Assembly (NCBI GenBank): GCA_903875575.1
Contig: CAIQWJ010000072.1
Location: 1-64,000 of the forward strand
Direction of reading: 5' to 3'
DNA from: an uncultured Acidobacteriia bacterium
GTDB lineage: Bacteria > Acidobacteriota > Terriglobia > Bryobacterales > Bryobacteraceae
Length of the DNA: 64,000 nucleotides
Shown one piece after another: positions 59,519 to 64,000 of the stretch. The translations under genes were made by a program, and so were the position numbers. The stretch's first letter is position 1, and each line of letters begins with the position of its first letter. The notes beneath the pieces are model-generated. The model did not search any database. It was given only the letters and a program-made list of their open reading frames with translations, and was not told the origin of the DNA.

Positions 59519-61147
59519 ATGCCGCTGCGGACCAGGGCCTTTCTATACTGCTTTATTCCCTTCCTGCTCCTGCTGGGCGGCAGTTTCTGGATGATCCAGC
59601 GCCTGGTGCAATCGACCGTGCGGGACGGGTTGCGGCTGTCACTGCTGGAGAATCATGAAGCCGTGGCGCGCGTGCGTTCGAAGAGCGACCTGCAAAGCAG
59701 CCGCTTTCTGAAAGTAGTGGGGGAGAATGCATCGCTGAAGGCCGGGGTGCAGTTGCTGTTGGCATATCCCGACAATGCCGACGCGCGCCGCACGGTGGAG
59801 GATCAGTTGCGGGAACTCTGCGAACACATGGGTTTTCAGCTCATGATGATCACGGTGCCGGGCGGGCGTCCGCTGGCCGGGGTGCTGCGAGTGGACGGCG
59901 TGGTCAAGCCTCTCAATACGAAGGAGGTGAGGATCGATGGCAGCGGATTGTCGCTCCTGAATGGGCTGGTCTATCAGATCGCCTCTGTGCCGATCGATCA
60001 GGCGGAAGAGAACATCTGCACGCTTTCAGTGGGCGAGGTCTTTGATTTCTCGGAATTCACTACGCCAACGGTGCTTTTTCATGACGGCCAATTGTTGAAA
60101 TCGAGCATCCCTGGCATGGGCCTGCCGGAGGTGGAAGATGCCATGCGGCACTGCAGGGGAACCGGCGAATGCAATGTGCAGCTGCGCGGTACGAACTACA
60201 TATCGCTGCCCATGCAGAGCATATCTTTTGGGGACGGCTATCTGTTGCGAAGCCTGCAGAATCTGGATTCCGCGGTGGGGCCGGTGCAGACGGTGCTGCA
60301 TAACGTCTTTGCCAGCGTGGCGCTGGGCGCGGTGGGAATCGCGCTGATTGTGAGCCTGGCGTCTTCGGGCTCGATCGCAGGGCCGATTGCCCGCGTGGTG
60401 GAACGGCTGCGTGATGCGGAGAAGACCGGCGCCCTGGCCGAATTCCATGATGAAAACTCACGGGTGCGGGAGATACGCGGGCTGATAGAAAGCTTCAATC
60501 GGGCGGCTGCGGCGATCCGCGAAGGCCGCGAGAGCCTCAATCTCGCCTATGTGGAATTCGTGCAGTCGCTGGCGAGTGCGCTCGATGCGCGTGACCCCTA
60601 CACGGCGGGGCACAGCCGTCGGGTGAGCGAGATGGCCAGTGGCGTGGCACGGGCGATGGGCATGACGCCGGATGCGGTGGAGCGCGTGCGTGTGGGCGCG
60701 CTGCTGCATGACATCGGCAAGATTGGAATTGAAGACAGCGTCCTGCGAAAACCGGGGAAGTTAACCGCGGAGGAGTTTGCCACGGTGAGTCTGCATCCGG
60801 AAATTGGCCGCAGGATTCTGGAAGGCGTCAGCGGCTTCAGTCCGTTTCTGGCGGCGGTAGAACTGCACCATGAGAACTGGGATGGCACGGGCTATCCGCA
60901 TCGGCAGGCGGGCGTGGCAACGCCGGCGGATGCGCGGATCATTCATGTGGCCGATGCATATGATGCCATGACGTCAGACCGGCCATACCGGCGCGGCATG
61001 ACGCATGAGACGGCGCTCGAAATACTGACGCAGTATGCGGGCACCCAGTTTGACCCTGATGTGGTGGGGCATTTCACGAGGCTCGATTTCAGTGCCATGA
61101 AGGCGCGGGAACGGACCTTTGCGTTGGCTGGAGCCAGCAAGTGCTGA
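59519..61147 (+). CDS. Membrane sensor HD-GYP cyclic-di-GMP phosphodiesterase
   Basis: 542 residues. TM1 (FLYCFIPFLLLLGGSFWMI), a periplasmic sensor domain (about 30-250, dCache/CHASE-like, unclassified), TM2 near 262-285, a HAMP region (PIARVVERLRDAEKTG) and an HD-GYP domain from about 340. Catalytic motifs are complete: HSRRVSEM, LLHDIGKIGIED, HPEIGRRIL, ELHHENWDGTGYP and DAYDAMTSDRPYR. It should hydrolyse c-di-GMP in response to an external signal. It starts 2 bp after the cupredoxin-like gene. Confidence 0.94.
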   Translation: MPLRTRAFLYCFIPFLLLLGGSFWMIQRLVQSTVRDGLRLSLLENHEAVARVRSKSDLQSSRFLKVVGENASLKAGVQLLLAYPDNADARRTVEDQLRELCEHMGFQLMMITVPGGRPLAGVLRVDGVVKPLNTKEVRIDGSGLSLLNGLVYQIASVPIDQAEENICTLSVGEVFDFSEFTTPTVLFHDGQLLKSSIPGMGLPEVEDAMRHCRGTGECNVQLRGTNYISLPMQSISFGDGYLLRSLQNLDSAVGPVQTVLHNVFASVALGAVGIALIVSLASSGSIAGPIARVVERLRDAEKTGALAEFHDENSRVREIRGLIESFNRAAAAIREGRESLNLAYVEFVQSLASALDARDPYTAGHSRRVSEMASGVARAMGMTPDAVERVRVGALLHDIGKIGIEDSVLRKPGKLTAEEFATVSLHPEIGRRILEGVSGFSPFLAAVELHHENWDGTGYPHRQAGVATPADARIIHVADAYDAMTSDRPYRRGMTHETALEILTQYAGTQFDPDVVGHFTRLDFSAMKARERTFALAGASKC

Positions 61148-62232
61148 AACGGGCCGGAGTGCGGTTAGGCCTGCTGGCTGCAATCGGACTGACGGGTTCG
61201 GCGGCATGGGCACAGCAGAGCGAAGCGGACGCGGGGTTCGGATTGCGCGGGACACTGAGCGTGTCGGCGGCAGGGTCCAATGCGCCGGCGGACGGCTCCA
61301 CGAGGGTGGACGGCGGGGCGCGGTTGATGTTGTATCCGACCTGGAAGATCAGTTCTCACTGGACCGTTGTCGGCGCGTATCAGGCCGTGGCACGCCCTTA
61401 CTATCTGACCGATTACGAGACGCCAGGCCATGGCGTGCGCGGCAACCTGACACAGGGCTATCTGAGTTATTCGAAAGTCTGGAAAGACGCTTCGCTCGTG
61501 GCAAAAGCGGGAGAGCTGACCTCGGTGTTCGGAGCGTTTCCGCTGCGTTACGACGATCGTGACAACCCGATGGTCGGCATCCCGCAGCAGTACGGCTACT
61601 ACGGCGCAATGGCAACGCTCGGTGCGCTGGCCGGTGCGGAAGTGGACGGCACTTGGAAAAGGCTGGATGCGCGAGCGCAGTTTACGAACTCATCGCCGGC
61701 CAATCCCCGGAGCATCTTTGCGAAAGAACAGTACGGCAACTGGGCTGGCGGCGCGGGCTTCACGATTCGGCAGGGGCTGCGTGTGGGCATTTCGGGCTAT
61801 CGCGGGCCGTATGTGGACCGAACATATCCGTTCTATTTTCCGGCCGAAGGCAGGCCGCGAAGTATGCCCGGGAATGCAATTGGGCTGGAGGTCCAGTGGG
61901 CACGCGGCCACTGGAATACGCGCGGCGAATGGCAGAAGTTCGAGATGACGTACGGAACGTTCCCGACTTTCCATGAACATACGGGGTACGGCGAAGTGCA
62001 GCGTTCGCTGGGGCCACGCTGGTATGTGGCGAGCCGGATGGGTTACGTGGGTGCGGACTATGCCGGACGCGTGGAATCGATTGAGGTGGTGGCGGGATAT
62101 CGTCCGGGCGCGCATCAAATTGTGAAGCTCAGCTATGAGACGAAATTCTACAACGATGGCGAGCCGCAGGAGAACTCCGTGGCGATTCAGTTTGTGACGG
62201 CGTTGCCGTCGCTCTCTTTCACGCGCCGCTGA
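61141..62232 (+). CDS. Outer-membrane beta-barrel protein
   Basis: 363 residues with a signal peptide (VRLGLLAAIGLTGSAAWAQ). The mature part alternates polar and hydrophobic residues with frequent aromatic girdles (FGLRGTLSVSAAG, MLYPTWKISSHWTVVGAYQA, and paired strands to the C-terminus ENSVAIQFVTALPSLSF), suggesting a porin-like barrel of about 14-16 strands. The start is a GTG at 61141 that overlaps the HD-GYP stop by 7 bp, so translation is coupled. Cargo unknown. Confidence 0.82.
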   Translation: MLKRAGVRLGLLAAIGLTGSAAWAQQSEADAGFGLRGTLSVSAAGSNAPADGSTRVDGGARLMLYPTWKISSHWTVVGAYQAVARPYYLTDYETPGHGVRGNLTQGYLSYSKVWKDASLVAKAGELTSVFGAFPLRYDDRDNPMVGIPQQYGYYGAMATLGALAGAEVDGTWKRLDARAQFTNSSPANPRSIFAKEQYGNWAGGAGFTIRQGLRVGISGYRGPYVDRTYPFYFPAEGRPRSMPGNAIGLEVQWARGHWNTRGEWQKFEMTYGTFPTFHEHTGYGEVQRSLGPRWYVASRMGYVGADYAGRVESIEVVAGYRPGAHQIVKLSYETKFYNDGEPQENSVAIQFVTALPSLSFTRR

Positions 62233-62247
62233 GGCACGGAACGCCGA

Positions 62248-62610
62248 TTGCCTGGTAAGCTATTGGGCACTGTGGAACTTTACCCCTATCGGGATACCTG
62301 GGCGGCGGATGACCCGCACGCCAACTTCAAAGCGGATGTGGCGGCGTACACCTGCGCGGACCCATTGCCTACGCTCGAAAACCTCAGTAAAGGAAGCGGC
62401 ATCCCGGTGGAATGTCTGATCCGTTATGTGCTGGTAAAGTGGGCGGCGTCTGGCGGCGATGCGCTGCTGGCGATGCGTCCCGTGGTGCTGCGACAAATGG
62501 AAGGGCATGTCGCCGCGGCGGAGGCTGCGGGAAGCGACGCGGCGCGGTTGCAGGCGTACGACGCGCTGAAGTCGATGATTGGCTGGCTGGCGCTGGGGGA
62601 AGAGCGCTGA
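62248..62610 (+). CDS. DUF6027-like small protein
   Basis: About 120 residues from a TTG at 62248, or 112 from GTG 62272. DTWAADDPHANFKADVAAYT, CADPLPTLENLSKGSGIPVE and CLIRYVLVKWAASGGDALLA match the DUF6027 pattern as I remember it. The all-helical fold resembles a helix-turn-helix-like bundle. The function is unknown. It is 15 bp after the beta-barrel gene and probably the last gene of that operon. Confidence 0.8.
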   Translation: MPGKLLGTVELYPYRDTWAADDPHANFKADVAAYTCADPLPTLENLSKGSGIPVECLIRYVLVKWAASGGDALLAMRPVVLRQMEGHVAAAEAAGSDAARLQAYDALKSMIGWLALGEER

Positions 62611-62614
62611 GCGC

Positions 62615-63739
62615 TTACGGCTGATCCTGCGCGCGGCCTTTCCACTGTCCTCCGCGGCCGGTCCAGTAATTGACAGCGGATTCGATCGTGGCGATCAGGT
62701 AGAAGATCGCGATGAGGGGCAGGCAGGCGGCTGTCCAGAGCGGTGCCCGATAGAGGCGCACGGTGGGCGCGTAGAGAATCGCGCTGAGCAGCCAGGCGGT
62801 GCCTCCCAGGATTTTGGCGGTCTGATCTGGCGCGAAGAGCAGGAGCGGCGGGGCAAGGTACGTCAGCGACATCGCCACGACCGTTCCGATGAGTAACAGA
62901 GTTGAATGGCGGAGTTGCGCGAAGGCGGAACGCGAGATCATGCCGCGGATACCTGTGAGTCCTCCATACGGGCGGATGCTGCGAATCGGAAGCTCGGAGA
63001 TTCCCAGCCAGACGCGGCCTCCGCAGGAGCGGACACGGGCGGCAAGCGAGCAATCGTCAATCAGGGCGTTGCGGATGCTGGCAATGCCGCCGATGCGGGT
63101 GAGTGTTTCGCGTCGGATCAGCATACAGCCACCGGCTGCGGCCGCGCTTCCCTGCCCTGACCATACCCATTGCGGCGGATAAAGCTGAAAGAAGAAAAAC
63201 ACGAACGCCGGGATGAGTAGTTGCTCACCCACGGATTCGCAGCGTAATTGCACCATGACGCTCACGAGATCGAAACCTCTTTCCGCCTGGGCGAGGAGAC
63301 TTTGCAGGAGGTCGGGCGAGACGTGCTCGATATCGGCGTCGGTCAGCAGGTAAAACTCCGGGTTTGAATCATCGGCGTGGAGTCCGGAGGCCACGGCCCA
63401 GAGTTTGCCTTTCCATTCAGGCGGGCGCGGGGATACGCGGACGACGAGATCGGCTTTCGAGGCTGCGCCTGTGCCATCGGAGCTTTCGTCATCGGCCACG
63501 ACGACGCGGAGGCGTCCCGGGAAATGCTGGGCGTGGAGAGACGCGACGGCGCGACCGATAAGATCACGTTCATCGCGGGCTGGGATGACTGCCGTCACTT
63601 TGTGATCGCTGGCTGGACGCGAGAGACTGAGCCGTTCGCGCAGTTTCCAGAAATTCCCGCGAAATAAGGCGAGGTAGAGCCAGATACCTGTCGTCAGGAA
63701 GCCGCAGATGCGCCAGGCTGTCGGGGCCATAGTCTTCAT
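62615..63739 (-). CDS. hpnB: Family 2 glycosyltransferase, hopanoid-associated (HpnB-like)
   Basis: 374 residues. An N-terminal membrane helix is followed by a GT-A domain: [46 protein letters not shown] (DxD-like), then [18 protein letters not shown] and [11 protein letters not shown], and three C-terminal membrane helices ([18 protein letters not shown]). This order matches HpnB, found in hopanoid clusters, though no other hpn gene is seen here and the acceptor is unproven. It converges on the DUF6027-like gene with a 4-bp gap. Confidence 0.87.
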   Translation of the reverse strand: MKTMAPTAWRICGFLTTGIWLYLALFRGNFWKLRERLSLSRPASDHKVTAVIPARDERDLIGRAVASLHAQHFPGRLRVVVADDESSDGTGAASKADLVVRVSPRPPEWKGKLWAVASGLHADDSNPEFYLLTDADIEHVSPDLLQSLLAQAERGFDLVSVMVQLRCESVGEQLLIPAFVFFFFQLYPPQWVWSGQGSAAAAGGCMLIRRETLTRIGGIASIRNALIDDCSLAARVRSCGGRVWLGISELPIRSIRPYGGLTGIRGMISRSAFAQLRHSTLLLIGTVVAMSLTYLAPPLLLFAPDQTAKILGGTAWLLSAILYAPTVRLYRAPLWTAACLPLIAIFYLIATIESAVNYWTGRGGQWKGRAQDQP

Positions 63740-63790
63740 GATGCAACGGGCAGCCCGCGCGCGAGGGGAACATCTGCTACTGTGACGGTA

Positions 63791-64000
63791 ATGTCAGTCA
63801 ATTCCCCGCTGCAGGACCCCCTTCGTTTCCATCGCAAGACGCCGCCGTGCGCCGTTGTGATTTTCGGCGCCAACGGAGACCTGACCAAACGAAAACTGAT
63901 GCCGGCGTTGTACCGACTGGCTTACGAAGGCCGGCTCGCGCCGGGCTTTGCCGTGATTGGCATTTCGCGAACGCCCATGAGCGACGACGATTTTCGGGCG
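63791..64000 (+). CDS. zwf: Glucose-6-phosphate 1-dehydrogenase, N-terminal part (runs off the right edge)
   Basis: The first 70 codons of zwf. The NADP-binding motif [20 protein letters not shown] is in place and is followed by [18 protein letters not shown], as in most bacterial enzymes. It catalyses the first step of the oxidative pentose phosphate pathway. It is divergent from the glycosyltransferase gene across about 50 bp. Confidence 0.94.
   Translation, partial: MSVNSPLQDPLRFHRKTPPCAVVIFGANGDLTKRKLMPALYRLAYEGRLAPGFAVIGISRTPMSDDDFRA

Overview
The window looks like the chromosome of a GC-rich Acidobacteriota bacterium of the Solibacter/Bryobacter type. This is inferred from four TIGR03435-family paralogues (a family expanded in Solibacter relatives), a DUF1592/DUF1552 secreted pair, an exosortase with two PEP-CTERM substrates, and many carboxypeptidase-regulatory-like fragments. 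No rRNA, tRNA or CRISPR array was recognised.

Layout. 1-143: edge of an insertion sequence with the first codons of its transposase. 195-25.5 kb: mostly housekeeping and secreted proteins. These include an M50-type membrane protease, cysD-cysN (the CysN carries what looks like a decayed APS-kinase tail), a purU-dinB-unknown-amidase run, a lipoprotein plus PEP-CTERM adhesin-like pair, a DAHP synthase gene behind a textbook-looking transcription attenuator, a secreted sugar isomerase with L-rhamnose mutarotase, a PEP-CTERM protein, tex, a di-heme cytochrome with an OmpA-like partner, and three TIGR03435 genes.

25.5-37.9 kb is an accessory island full of toxin-antitoxin loci and their wreckage: intact hipBA with a candidate operator, two copies of a tiny acidic protein (probable MazF/PemK antitoxin family), a broken PIN toxin beside an intact antitoxin, a HigB fragment, two broken mazF/pemK copies, intact brnTA, and one intact plus three decayed copies of a DUF4143-type AAA ATPase gene. 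Within it a 227-bp element occurs twice at about 98% identity. Each copy encodes a 28-residue hydrophobic-basic peptide with a strong ribosome-binding site between two hairpins. The complete ATPase gene and its deletion derivative share a perfect 14-bp inverted repeat upstream.

37.9-50 kb: a DUF1592 cytochrome-like protein read in frame from an upstream gene, a DUF1552 protein, then the ribosomal operon rplY-pth-rpsF-rpsR-rplI, followed by a phosphodiesterase-TPR-sulfotransferase fusion and a Crp-type regulator. 50-64 kb: PP2C phosphatase, secreted PIG-L deacetylase, EpsI and exosortase (the likely sorting enzyme for the PEP-CTERM proteins upstream), an amidohydrolase remnant, a fused E1 alpha-beta 2-oxoacid dehydrogenase, an orphan winged-helix regulator flanked by TTTAC-type direct repeats, a cupredoxin-like / HD-GYP / beta-barrel operon, an HpnB-like glycosyltransferase and the 5' end of zwf.

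The most distinctive signals are the aromatic leader-peptide attenuator before the DAHP synthase gene, the duplicated small-peptide element, and the paired operator-like repeats around the winged-helix and ATPase genes.
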